Part shown: in pieces, positions 1 to 8,151 of the stretch
Numbering within the stretch: position 1 is the first letter of the stretch
Layout: every line of letters begins with the position of its first letter
Source: Arcticibacter svalbardensis MN12-7
GTDB taxonomy: Bacteria > Bacteroidota > Bacteroidia > Sphingobacteriales > Sphingobacteriaceae
Direction of reading: 5' to 3'
NCBI RefSeq assembly: GCF_000403135.1
Contig: NZ_AQPN01000145.1
Location: 1-64,000 of the forward strand
Length of the DNA: 64,000 nt
The notes under the pieces: generated by a model
What the model saw: only the letters and a program-made list of their open reading frames with translations
Told to the model about the DNA's origin: nothing
Database searches by the model: none
Translations under genes and position numbers: made by a program

Positions 1-375
1 GCTACCTTTGCCATAACCAATTACCACCACATCCTCTAAATTGGCAATAGATTCTTCTAATTTTACATTGTAAACAGAAGCTTGGTTGATTGTCACTTCT
101 GCAGTGGTATAGCCAATAGAACTAAAAATTAGAATATCTCCCTCTTTAGCTTGTATTGAGTAAGCTCCTTGTACATCTGTAAGTGTTGTACCAGAACCCT
201 CCTTAATTTTAACAGTAGCTCCAATTACGGTATTTCCCTTAGTATCTATTACTTTTCCAGTAACAGTTTTTGCAGCCTTACTCTGCGCAAACAAGAGTAT
301 CGGAAGCAATAGTACAATAGCTAATAGTGAACTTGCTTTTTTTGAGGATAAGAATTTTAAATAGTATACTTTCAT
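1..375 (-). CDS. SusC/RagA-type TonB-dependent receptor, N-terminal part (runs off the window)
   Basis: Only the first 125 codons are inside the window; the gene continues past base 1. From the ATG at 373-375 the reading frame gives a signal peptide (hydrophobic stretch around residues 15-30, ending LLFAQ) and then a carboxypeptidase-regulatory-like beta-sandwich (VTGKVIDTKGNTVIGATV, then FSSIGYTT). It ends in a run (LEDVVVIGYGKG) that is the hallmark entry to the TonB box and plug of SusC proteins. There is no STN domain in front, so a FecI/FecR-type signalling role is not indicated. By family it would be an outer-membrane importer of oligosaccharides or other nutrients. It lies 23 bp downstream of the inositol oxygenase gene in the same direction, so the two are probably co-transcribed. 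A SusD partner would be expected beyond the left edge. Confidence 0.9.
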   Translation of the reverse strand, partial: MKVYYLKFLSSKKASSLLAIVLLLPILLFAQSKAAKTVTGKVIDTKGNTVIGATVKIKEGSGTTLTDVQGAYSIQAKEGDILIFSSIGYTTAEVTINQASVYNVKLEESIANLEDVVVIGYGKGS

Positions 376-398
376 GCATTTAATAATTAAACTTGTTT

Positions 399-1286
399 TT
401 AAAATTTAAGTGTTTCTGGCAAATATTTTTTAATGAGTGCTTCATAGTAGGGTTTTAATTCTTCTACCATAGGAGGTGTTGGACTTTTAGAATATAAATC
501 ATAAGGATTAAAAAGATGAACCCATGGCAACATTTTTCTATCATGATCGTCTAAAAAATAATTATATTCTCCTTCACGGTGCCAAGCATAAAAAGAATGA
601 TACCTCAGCATATATAAACCTTCTTCAGGAAGATGATTTTTTAGCATTTGATAAATATATTCATCATGCCCCCAAGACATGTTTATGTTTCTTAAACCAC
701 AACCTTTATCGTAAACTCCATATTTCGAGTTAAATTTCGGATTGTTATAGTCAGAATTATCTTTAAAAAAATCAGAATAAACTATCTTTTTAGAATAAGC
801 ACAACCTACTGGGAAAGTATCCCCCACAACGGCCCATTGTGGCTCGCCAAATAAACATAGAACTTTCCCCATATCATGCATCAAACCTGTCAGTATCATC
901 CAGTCTGGGTGGTTATCTTTTCTTATTGCTTCAGAAGTTTGTAGCAGATGTTGTAACTGATCCATATCTGTATCAGGGTCTGAGTCATCCACCAACTGGT
1001 TTAGAAAATCAAAGGCTTGCCATATAGGCATCTCTTTTTTATCAAACTTTAAATAATCCTCTCTTTTTTGAGTTACAAAATCATACGTTTGGTGTTTATG
1101 GTTAAGGCGGTAAAATTCCTTGACATTTTCTTTAACCTGTGCGTCGTTGTAATTTCTAAACGTTTCTTTTGGTTTATTCGTTATATCCGAACTGGGATAC
1201 CTTTTCAGAATATTTTCTTCCCATTCATCAAGGTTTTTTAATGGATTTTTCTCCTCCTTTTTAAGATTTGAATCCCTTTCTTTCAT
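399..1286 (-). CDS. myo-inositol oxygenase (MIOX)
   Basis: This 295-residue protein fits the MIOX family, a non-heme di-iron oxygenase that uses O2 to cleave myo-inositol to D-glucuronate. The full set of iron-ligand motifs is visible: His113 (QHLLQTSE), His137-Asp138 (LMHDMGK), His207 (SWGHDEY), His230 (RYHSFYAWH) and Asp263 (NPYDLYSK). The length is close to the animal enzyme (about 285 residues), so it looks intact. There is no signal peptide; it should be cytoplasmic. The next gene downstream is a SusC-like importer, which suggests uptake and oxidation of an inositol-containing or uronate-yielding substrate, but this is inference. MIOX is best known from eukaryotes and is patchy in bacteria. 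Upstream is a 260-bp gap with a LacI-operator-like palindrome (1405-1413) and then IS debris. Confidence 0.92.
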   Translation of the reverse strand: MKERDSNLKKEEKNPLKNLDEWEENILKRYPSSDITNKPKETFRNYNDAQVKENVKEFYRLNHKHQTYDFVTQKREDYLKFDKKEMPIWQAFDFLNQLVDDSDPDTDMDQLQHLLQTSEAIRKDNHPDWMILTGLMHDMGKVLCLFGEPQWAVVGDTFPVGCAYSKKIVYSDFFKDNSDYNNPKFNSKYGVYDKGCGLRNINMSWGHDEYIYQMLKNHLPEEGLYMLRYHSFYAWHREGEYNYFLDDHDRKMLPWVHLFNPYDLYSKSPTPPMVEELKPYYEALIKKYLPETLKF

Positions 1287-1404
1287 AATAATTTCTTTTT
1301 TATGATTATTAATTAGGTTTAAAATGGTTTCGGTTTAATAAATGACCCTATAAATGTCTGTTTAATTTTTAGCAATTATAGAAAAGGGTAAAGGTTTATT
1401 TACG

Positions 1405-1413
1405 AAACCGTTT
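1405..1413. promoter_or_regulatory. LacI-type operator-like palindrome upstream of MIOX
   Basis: AAACCGTTT is a perfect 4-bp inverted repeat around a single central base, with the central CG typical of LacI/GalR operators. It lies about 120 bp upstream of the MIOX start, in the leader or promoter region of the MIOX-susC transcript. A LacI-type regulator is encoded at 3835-4845. A related core, AAATCGTTT, occurs at 56467-56475 upstream of the sulfatase cluster. Binding is inferred only. Confidence 0.3.
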
Positions 1414-1415
1414 AA

Positions 1416-1441
1416 GGGGGGCTAATACCCCCATTTTTTTT
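1416..1441 (+). terminator. Terminator-like hairpin (GGGGG/CCCCC plus T tract)
   Basis: A G5 run, a loop of GCTAATA, a C5 run and then A plus T8 form a short GC stem followed by a T tract on the + strand. No + strand gene precedes it directly, so it may shield the MIOX promoter region from read-through out of the left side, or simply be a chance stem. Confidence 0.35.
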
Positions 1442-1545
1442 AAAATATTTCTCATTTAGTACATAAATTATTTTAAAATGAATTATATACTAAATCTTGA
1501 GCATAATCACAAAAAGGCATTTAGCATCTTCATTTTTGCCATTTT

Positions 1546-2583
1546 TTATAGTATGGACACACTTCGCCTACCGGATTGAATAATGTAAATTGCTCGGGCC
1601 ATATTGTAGACCATATTCATCAATGTAATCTTTGCTGTTGCGCGCTCTATACCAATGGTCATCACCTTTAACTCATGACCTTGTCTGTGCATCCAGGCAA
1701 ATACATGTTTCAACTGGCCCTTACTTTTGACTTCTCCCTGTGCAGCTTTTGCTTCTGGCTCAATGGTGTATTGCGGTAAGCCCGCTCATGGATCTCGCTT
1801 TTAATTCCCCGGTCCTTTAGAATGGCTTCTTGTTTATCGCTCCGGTATGCAAGTCCGCATATAAGGGTTTTTCCCTATCTTCTTCATTTAACAGATCCTG
1901 CAGAATCTCGCTATCGTGCACACTGGCAGAACTGGTCTGAAAACTGGTGATCAGTTTAGAGCCAATATCAACCTTCACATGATTCTTATAGCCGAAACAG
2001 ACCTGATTGTTCTTCTTGGTCTAGTCCGCATCGGTATCCTTATGACGCATCTTGTTTAAGCTCCAGTATTCCGGAAGATCGCCCTCTTTCAGTTGCTCGT
2101 TTTCTTCCCTGCTGTTACGTTGCCTGGGAGCAGTGAGAAAGCTGGCATCTACCATACTTCCTTTTTTAGTATACATGCCTTCTTTTTCCAGCCTGTTGTT
2201 AAAGGCTGCAAACCGGGAATCAAGTACATTGTTAATAATCAATGCTTCTATAAAATTATGAATAGTGTTCTGGTCAGGATCTGGTCATTCATTCCTAAAC
2301 CTAAAAAATGCATGAAAGTCAGACGGTCTACGATCTGAAACTCAGTCTGGGCATCAATAAACCGTACAAGCTCTGTAGTACCAAGATCTTAAACAGCATC
2401 AGTTTATCATAAGGTGGGCGGCCCCTCAATTGTAATCTATTACAGAAAAACCACTCTTGATTAATTCACGAAATCCCTCCCAATCAATATGCTCATCAAG
2501 TGTTTTTAAAGGGTCTTTATAATTACCTAATTTATCCTGATGATCCCATAAAAATCAAAGAGAGTTCTTTCCCGTTTTTTCAT
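1546..2583 (-). pseudogene. IS5-family transposase, decayed
   Basis: Reading the minus strand from ATG 2581-2583 gives a start typical of an IS5-superfamily transposase (MKKRERTLFDFYG), then the RGRPPYDKLMLFKIL segment, the TEFQIVDRLTFMHFLGLG helix, and the DDE first-Asp block (SMVDASFLTAPRQRNSREEN). It ends VEHVFAWMHRQGHE-like and GRRSVSIL plus stop at 1546-1548. The frame is broken several times. There are shifts in the first third, a TAG where the family has a Trp (DAD-stop-TKKNNQ, near 2021), and a single-base loss near 1848 that changes YADLAYRS into YADLHTGA. Only a 73-residue piece (2021-2242) stays open. The element cannot make an active transposase. Confidence 0.85.
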
Positions 2584-2640
2584 ACCTAAAAATACATAAT
2601 AATTTCATGAATACACCGACTGGATAAAAATCAAGTCCAT

Positions 2641-3497
2641 ATGCTTAAAAGCAGTCTGATCCCGTGCCAGCAGATCCGCACCCTGTGGGCCTATTGCAGG
2701 GAATATGTTAACGGCAGTAAAGCATCACAGCATGGTATCCATGATTGAGAGTAAAACGGTGTTAAACATTATAGAACTGATCATCAAAGGAGAAACAGAG
2801 ATTAATAAGTTACTTGAAAAAGTACTTGGGACAAAAAACCGCAAAGATGATTTGGTCGCCCAAAGCCTGGAGGGGTTCATATTACCAGAACACCGTTTTT
2901 TGCTAAGTCAGCAATTAGAACAATACCGTCTTTATTACAAACAAGCAGAAGAGTTGCAAAACCAAATGTTAGCCATATGCAACTAACACTACGCTAAAGA
3001 AATGAAAACTGCTCAAAAGCATGACGGGTAAAGATGACCAGTCAGCCATGCAACTAATCGCAGAAACAGGAGCTGATATGGCTGCCTTTGAAACTAGTAA
3101 CAAATTGAGCAATTGGGCTGGAATGTGCCCCCGAAACGACGAAAGCGCAGGTAAATAAAAAACAAGACCATCACCAAAGGCACCAAATATTTACGAAGGA
3201 TTATCGTACAAATCGTCTGGGCAAGCAGCCGGACAAAAACCAGTAGCTACTACAACAAATACAATCAACTAGCTATCGTAAAGGAAAGAAAAGGCACTGA
3301 TTGCCATGGCAAGCAAACAGCTCACTGTAGTGTGGAACATACTCAAATACAGGCAGCCCTACGACATTAACAAACAACCTGTAATTACGCATGAATAACT
3401 GCTGACAAGAAAGAAGTATTATGAAAAAGAATTGGGCAAATTTAGCGTACTGGAAATGACAGTAAACAGCAAGATAAGCTCCGTAAAGGTCGGTTAA
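2641..3497 (+). pseudogene. IS110-family transposase, 5'-truncated and decayed
   Basis: The + strand carries remains of an IS110/IS116-type transposase (RuvC-like DEDD plus Transposase_20). The DEDD N-terminal half is absent. What remains starts LKSSLIPCQQIRTLWAYCRE, continues in another frame through a 93-residue open piece (2705-2986; VLNIIELIIKGETEINKL), then the conserved Transposase_20 core (AETGADMAAFETSNKLSNWAG, MCPRNDESAGK). It finishes with ALIAMASKQLTVVWNILKYR in yet another frame. Several stops and shifts break the reading. It abuts the IS5-like remnant, so this stretch is a nest of dead elements between the MIOX operon and the LacI gene. Confidence 0.85.
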
Positions 3498-3834
3498 ATT
3501 TATGTTGGCTAACAACCCTCCTTCTAAAATGACCAAGTTATCTCAAAGCACACAGACTTAAGCTAAGCTTGCAGAGGAAATTCGTACAAAACGAGATGTG
3601 ACTAGGATAACCCGATAGAAAATGTCTTGTACATAAAGGTTTATAGAAGAAATTTAATCATTTATAATCGTTTTTTTGTACTTATGAATTATGATAGGTT
3701 ATTAGAACCCCCTTTAGAAATTGTAGCTTTGAAATTTTCAAATGATATTTTTCCCAAAGGTTTTATATTTGATTTCGACTTTTGAAAATTAAAACCAATC
3801 ACTTCAAATAAATACTCAACAGAGGATCTTAAGA
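3498..3834. other. Intergenic region upstream of the LacI-type gene
   Basis: No gene is seen here. The first 100 bases are probably the spent end of the IS110-like element. A Bacteroidota -7 box, TATATTTG, is at 3764-3771, 63 bp before the LacI-type start, and is the likely promoter of that gene; I see no well-spaced -33 TTTG. Confidence 0.4.
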
Positions 3835-4845
3835 ATGATAAAAGTAAATATGAAAGTGCTTGCAAAAGAGCTAAATGTATCGATTGCTACTGTTTCTAAA
3901 GCACTAAATGATAGTTATGAAATTAGTGAACAGATGAAAAGTAGAGTTCGCGAAGCTGCTTTACGACTTAATTATACTTTGAACCCGTATGCAAGTAGTT
4001 TAAGAAACAAAAAAAGCAAAACAATTGCAGTTATACTTCCCGAAATTACCGATAGTTTCTTCTCCTTAGCCATTAATGGTATTCAGTCTATCGCTGAAAA
4101 AAAAGGGTATCATGTTCTTATTTATCTTTCTCACGAAAAATTCGCCAATGAAATAGCAATCGTTTCTGAGTGTACTAGTGGACGAGTGGATGGGGTTTTA
4201 ATATCTATTGCCAGTGAAACTACCAATCCAGATCATTTACTAAAACTTCAGGAAGAAAACATACCTATCGTTTTTTTTGATAGAGAGTTTGAAGGGCTCG
4301 ACATAGCAAGTGTTACCACAAACGACTTTGAATCTGGTTATCTTGCGGCCTCACATCTTATAGCTATTGGATGTGAAAAGCCTATTTTTTTATCTATTTC
4401 CTCAAGTTTAGGGATTTGTACAAAAAGAGCCGAAGGATTTAAAGTTGCTTTGCAAGAGATGAACTTTGAATTCAAATATGATCCTATTTTTATATGTAAT
4501 GGAAACGAACTTGAACAATATAATCAGGTTCAAAATCTGTTAACAGGTATACACAGACCAGATGGCATAGTTGCCTCAGTAGAAAAACTGATAAAAATAA
4601 TTTACACGATTAGTTATGAAATACGCTTATCTATACCAACTGAATTAAAAGTTCTGATTTTTTCTACTTTAGATTATGCCCCTATATTAAATCCTCCTCT
4701 ATCTACCATTTCGCAACCTGCATTTGAAATAGGCAAAACTGCTGCTGATTTACTTTTTAAAAGAATAGAAAAAAAGGACTATAATATTTCGGATAACAAA
4801 ATTGTAATTCCTTCGGTTTTAGTAAAGAGGGGTTCATCTAGTTAG
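3835..4845 (+). CDS. LacI/GalR-family transcriptional regulator
   Basis: A 336-residue regulator with the family's usual layout. A helix-turn-helix and hinge lie at residues 8-60 (VLAKELNVSIATVSKALND, then NPYASSLRNKKSKTIAVILP), and a periplasmic-binding-protein-like effector domain covers 60-330. It should bind a sugar-like effector and repress or activate a nearby catabolic operon. Two starts are possible, Met1 and Met6 (MKVLAKEL); the second begins nearer to the usual LacI N-terminus. It has IS remnants on both sides, and its stop codon TAG (4843-4845) overlaps the first base of the inverted-repeat-like end of the next IS. Its natural target is therefore not certain; the MIOX-susC pair, with an operator-like site upstream, is the best local candidate. 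Confidence 0.9.
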   Translation: MIKVNMKVLAKELNVSIATVSKALNDSYEISEQMKSRVREAALRLNYTLNPYASSLRNKKSKTIAVILPEITDSFFSLAINGIQSIAEKKGYHVLIYLSHEKFANEIAIVSECTSGRVDGVLISIASETTNPDHLLKLQEENIPIVFFDREFEGLDIASVTTNDFESGYLAASHLIAIGCEKPIFLSISSSLGICTKRAEGFKVALQEMNFEFKYDPIFICNGNELEQYNQVQNLLTGIHRPDGIVASVEKLIKIIYTISYEIRLSIPTELKVLIFSTLDYAPILNPPLSTISQPAFEIGKTAADLLFKRIEKKDYNISDNKIVIPSVLVKRGSSS

Positions 4846-5533
4846 GGTCTGCTGAAAAACTCAAAAGACTAAATCAACGGTATAATTTTGACTTTCAAAA
4901 ATAATGGCTGGTGTATACTTGATACACCAGCCATTATTTTTACTAATCGTTTTGCATGAATCTCGATCATTGCTGAAAAATGCCTGTTCATGTTTTTGAT
5001 TTTTAGCCAAAAGTATAACTCCCAGGCCAACTTGACCAGGTTAAGCACCATAAAGATGCAGGCAATCCAGGATTCGCTGGTCTCTTTCAAGCGGGCCTTG
5101 ATATTGTCCAAACCGTAAGCGGTTTTTGCCTGTCCGAATTTCCCTTTAATTGGATTCCTTTCCCTAGTAACCGTATCCGGGGTAAGGGACTGTAATTCAA
5201 GGTCCAACACCAGCTGATCAGCATAAGAAGGAACAAAACGTTCCTGGGTACTTCCAAAGAAACGCTTCTTCCACTGGGTGATCTGGTAATTGGCTTCAAA
5301 CAGTAGAAACTTGAGCTTTTCTATTTCCCTTTCGCTGTTTTCCCATTTCAGGGCCAGGTCATTATTCCGCTCATCCAGGAGTTGGTTATTCTTCTCTCTT
5401 TATGGAGTTCTTTTTTCAGGTGCTGATTTTCCTGTTCCTGAAGGGAAGCCTTTTTAGCTTGCTCACGCAGGATATCCAATTTTTATAATAACTCTGATTT
5501 CTCATTTTGAGCAGCTTTTTCCCCTTGTTTCAT
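4845..5533 (-). pseudogene. Chimeric transposase remnant (IS66-like N-part, IS1182/IS5-like C-part)
   Basis: The minus strand from ATG 5531-5533 (MKQGEKAAQNEKSELL, then a stop) reads through shifts into EREIEKLKFLLFEANYQ and RFFGSTQERFVPSYADQL. This coiled-coil and FGS.E.F pattern resembles the N-terminal part of IS66 TnpC transposases. Around 5160 the frame passes into RNPIKGKFGQAKTAYGL and KETSESWIACIFMVLNLVKL, the C-terminal end of IS1182/IS5-type transposases, stopping at 4869. The + strand sequence at 4845, GGGTCTGCTGAAAAAC, looks like that element's terminal repeat; a close relative, GGTTCTGTTGAAAAAG, begins the IS1182-like piece at 53382. So this is a fusion of two dead elements. The chimeric reading is by eye and should be taken as likely, not proven. 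Confidence 0.7.
4897..4941. terminator. Perfect 20-bp inverted repeat (bidirectional terminator or IS end structure)
   Basis: Arms 4897-4916 and 4922-4941 are perfect reverse complements around a 5-base loop (ACTTG); each strand ends in a T5 run. It lies just after the LacI-type gene and inside the last codons of the transposase remnant. It could end transcription from both sides. A perfect arm of this length inside decayed DNA suggests selection or recent origin. Confidence 0.7.
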
Positions 5534-6021
5534 TACTTAAAAATACGTATTTCAAGAGATATTTGCAAGAATATTTCAACAAAAAACAGCAATTAAAGTA
5601 CATTAAACTGGGTTTTGATAGCGTTTTCTCCGCTGGATACTTTGCAGGGAATACCGCCAAGAATGAACTAGGCCATGTGGAAAGCTTAAAGGATCGAGCA
5701 AAGTATAATCTTAATATGGTAGTCAAATTAACAAAAATACTCGACTGTAGATATGAGGACTTGTTGCCATAAAGATTCCCAATCGTAGAATTGAAGTTCA
5801 TATCTTAATTCCCTACCTAGATATCGAAGCCAAGTGAGTGAATAAAAAGAAACATTTAGAGTCTTAAAAGAATATTAATTGTTGAATAGAATCCAATGAC
5901 TTTCGGCAACAATCCTAATTGATGAAGTTTGCATGGAATAAGTTTTAGATATTAGAGCCCATTTGATCATACAACTTGTAATTCACTCCCCTAATCATTC
6001 CCCTAAAGAATTTAAAACAAT
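5534..6021. other. Intergenic stretch with a possible gene fragment
   Basis: No intact gene is supported. An open stretch at 5563-5772 would encode 69 residues ending NLNMVVKLTKILDCRYEDLLP, which resembles the last helix of XRE-type helix-turn-helix proteins. It could be the tail of a lost regulator, but the rest shows no family pattern. From 5773 to the tRNA terminator I see nothing. Confidence 0.3.
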
Positions 6022-6048
6022 AAAACCCGTTGAAAATCAACGGGTTTT
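6022..6048 (-). terminator. Rho-independent terminator of tRNA-Ser
   Basis: A 12-bp stem (AAAACCCGTTGA / TCAACGGGTTTT, loop AAA) sits 12 bases beyond the 3' end of the minus-strand tRNA. On the minus strand the stem ends in T4 followed by ATTGTTTT. Confidence 0.85.
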
Positions 6049-6060
6049 AACTATTACCAG

Positions 6061-6148
6061 CGGAGAGGGAGGGATTCGAACCCTCGATACCCTTTTGAGG
6101 TATACACGCTTTCCAAGCGTGCTCTTTCGGCCACTCAGACACCTATCC
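6061..6148 (-). tRNA. tRNA-Ser(GGA)
   Basis: The minus strand gives an 88-nt class II tRNA starting GGATAGGTGTCTGAGTGG. The anticodon stem-loop is CGCTTGGAAAGCG (anticodon GGA, reading UCC/UCU). It has a long variable arm (TACC...GGTA) and a GGTTCGAATCC T-arm. The discriminator is G73 and CCA is not encoded. The acceptor stem is GGATAGG against CCTCTCC, which leaves a U4:C69 mismatch; the other six pairs are standard. The T in place of G at position 4 is the only oddity. A terminator follows. Confidence 0.93.
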
Positions 6149-6209
6149 TTTATGGGAATGCAAAACTAAGAATTTATGTCGCAAGATACTACCCTTTGGA
6201 AAATAAATA

Positions 6210-7256
6210 TTAAAAAACTGTTTTTGTCGCTACAGGAGAAGATTTGCTTAACTCTCCGCGCAAATTAGTTTCCAGTAAATGGGAAATACGATCGACGGTA
6301 TAGCCTCTTCCTAACAGGAACATCAGCTTGGTTACAGCAGCCTCATAGCTCATATCAAAGCCACTCGCTACTCCCATATCTTTTAATGGGCGACTGGTTT
6401 CATATCTTCCCAATTCTACTGTACCTACCTTACACTGCGATATATCTAAGATGACCTTACCCTTATTAAGCGCAGTCTGCAGACAGTTCAGGAACCACTC
6501 TTCAGTAGAGGTGTTACCTGCACCAAAACTCTCTAAAATAATAGCATTAGCCTCCGAATTTACAATTGCTTTAACCGTTTCAGCACTTATTCCCGGATAT
6601 AATTTTAGTACAGCAATAGAATTATTCAGCTTTTTATGCACTTTAAAAATACAATCATCACATTTTCTGATGCTTGAATCATTGAATCTTAAGTGCACAC
6701 CTGCTTCAGCAAGCACCGGATAATTAGGAGACCGGAAAGCTTCGAACTTAGCAGAATTATACTTAAATGCCCTATTTCCTCTAAAAAGCTGAAAATCAAA
6801 GTATATGCATACTTCAGGCACCCTGGCTTTACCATTCTGCTTGGCAGATGCAATTTCAAGTGCAGTTATTAAATTTTCCTTTGCATCAGTTCTAATCTCT
6901 CCTATCGGTAGTTGTGCCCCTGTAAAAATCACAGGCTTGTTTAAGCCTTCCAACATAAAGCTTAACGCAGATGCTGTAAATGCCATAGTATCCGTGCCAT
7001 GTAGCACTACAAAGCCATCATAAATAGCATAGTTCTTTTCAATAATTTCCGCCAGTTCAATCCATACATCCGGTGTCATATTAGAGGAATCTATTATTTC
7101 AGGGAATGAATAAACTGTTATTTCATAATTCAGGCGCTTAAGTTCTGGAACATTTTCGGTAATCAGGTTAAAGTCAAGAGGCATCAATGTACCCGTGACC
7201 CTATCATGTACCATGCCTATGGTTCCTCCGGTATAAATGATGAGTACCTTTGTCAT
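6210..7256 (-). CDS. ansA: Type I L-asparaginase
   Basis: A 348-residue cytoplasmic enzyme hydrolysing L-asparagine to aspartate and ammonia. Both active-site blocks are present: Y8-TGGTIG with nucleophile Thr12, and LHGTDTMA with the second Thr-Asp pair at residues 88-89. The absence of a signal peptide and the length match the bacterial type I (AnsA) group rather than the secreted type II group. The downstream FTGAQLPIGEIRTDAKENL block is also typical. It is followed 61 bp later by the tRNA-Ser on the same strand and preceded by tatD 50 bp upstream, so tatD-ansA may form a unit. Confidence 0.95.
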   Translation of the reverse strand: MTKVLIIYTGGTIGMVHDRVTGTLMPLDFNLITENVPELKRLNYEITVYSFPEIIDSSNMTPDVWIELAEIIEKNYAIYDGFVVLHGTDTMAFTASALSFMLEGLNKPVIFTGAQLPIGEIRTDAKENLITALEIASAKQNGKARVPEVCIYFDFQLFRGNRAFKYNSAKFEAFRSPNYPVLAEAGVHLRFNDSSIRKCDDCIFKVHKKLNNSIAVLKLYPGISAETVKAIVNSEANAIILESFGAGNTSTEEWFLNCLQTALNKGKVILDISQCKVGTVELGRYETSRPLKDMGVASGFDMSYEAAVTKLMFLLGRGYTVDRISHLLETNLRGELSKSSPVATKTVF

Positions 7257-7306
7257 TTTAACTCAGCTCTGTTATTTTTGATAAAGATAGAAAAGGAATG
7301 CAACTC

Positions 7307-8071
7307 TCAGACACCAAATATTAGTTTAGAATTTTTAGTGGTAAGATCTGCGACCTCATCTATCCGTAAATTTTTTATTACTGCAACCCTTGCAGCAATA
7401 TAGGGTAAATAGCTACTTTCATTAGGTTTCCCCCTATAAGGTACTGGAGTTAAGTACGGGGAATCAGTCTCCAACACTATATTTTCTATATCAATATCAA
7501 CAAGTATTTTATCTAACCCAGCATTTTTATAGGTAACCACCCCGCCAATGCCTAAATAAAAGCCTAACGCTATTATACGTTGTGCTTGTTCCAGAGTTCC
7601 GGAAAAACAATGAAATATGCCTCTTAATTTAAGATTTTTTTCTGCAACCAGTATTTCATACACCTCATTGAAAGCTTCTCTACAATGTATCACAATAGGA
7701 AGATCCAACTCTTTTGCCCATCTAATCTGCTTAATAAATGCATCCTGTTGAGAAGCCAGCGTTGTTTTATCCCAATGGAGGTCAATTCCTATTTCACCTA
7801 TGGCAACTATGGAAGGTAAATTTACATTTTGAATTGCTTGAAGTTCTTTTATATAATCGTCCTTAACATCGCAAGGATGAAGCCCCAACATGGGAAAGCA
7901 GTTTTCAGGGTATGCATTTGTCAGTGCTATAACTAATGGAACCGTCTCCAAATCAACATTAGGAAGAAAAAGCCGGGTAACATCATTAGAGAAACATCGC
8001 TCCATTAGCAATTTACGATTCTCAGTGTCCGTCTCATAATAGAGGTGTGTATGTGTATCCGTAAAGGTCAT
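7307..8071 (-). CDS. TatD-family metal-dependent hydrolase/DNase
   Basis: A 254-residue TIM-barrel amidohydrolase-fold protein. The family's metal-site motifs are present: DTHTHL at residues 5-10, GEIGIDLHW, VIHCREAF, FHCFSG and LETDSPYLTP. Known relatives (E. coli TatD, YcfH, YjjV) are 3'-5' DNases with roles in repair of oxidised DNA or in DNA degradation; the exact member cannot be told from sequence. It lies between the dnaK terminator and ansA on the minus strand and starts with its own short leader. Confidence 0.9.
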   Translation of the reverse strand: MTFTDTHTHLYYETDTENRKLLMERCFSNDVTRLFLPNVDLETVPLVIALTNAYPENCFPMLGLHPCDVKDDYIKELQAIQNVNLPSIVAIGEIGIDLHWDKTTLASQQDAFIKQIRWAKELDLPIVIHCREAFNEVYEILVAEKNLKLRGIFHCFSGTLEQAQRIIALGFYLGIGGVVTYKNAGLDKILVDIDIENIVLETDSPYLTPVPYRGKPNESSYLPYIAARVAVIKNLRIDEVADLTTKNSKLIFGV

Positions 8072-8100
8072 TACTGCAAATATCGTTTATTACAACAACA

Positions 8101-8133
8101 AAAAGCCGCTTCAGAAAACTGAAACGGCTTTTT
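8101..8133 (-). terminator. dnaK terminator
   Basis: Arms 8101-8114 and 8119-8133 (AAAAGCCGCTTCAG / CTGAAACGGCTTTTT, one bulged base) form a strong stem. It stands 19 bp after the dnaK stop on the minus strand and ends in a T-rich tail, separating dnaK from tatD. Confidence 0.85.
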
Positions 8134-8151
8134 AAATTAAAAATTACTTAA

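Noticed and set aside
6001-6148. tRNA-Ser as an integration site with flanking att repeats
   Set aside because: No integrase and no direct repeat of the tRNA 3' end found nearby in the window.
5963-6169. 68-residue open frame across the tRNA-Ser
   Set aside because: It runs antisense through the tRNA and its terminator and has no protein features.
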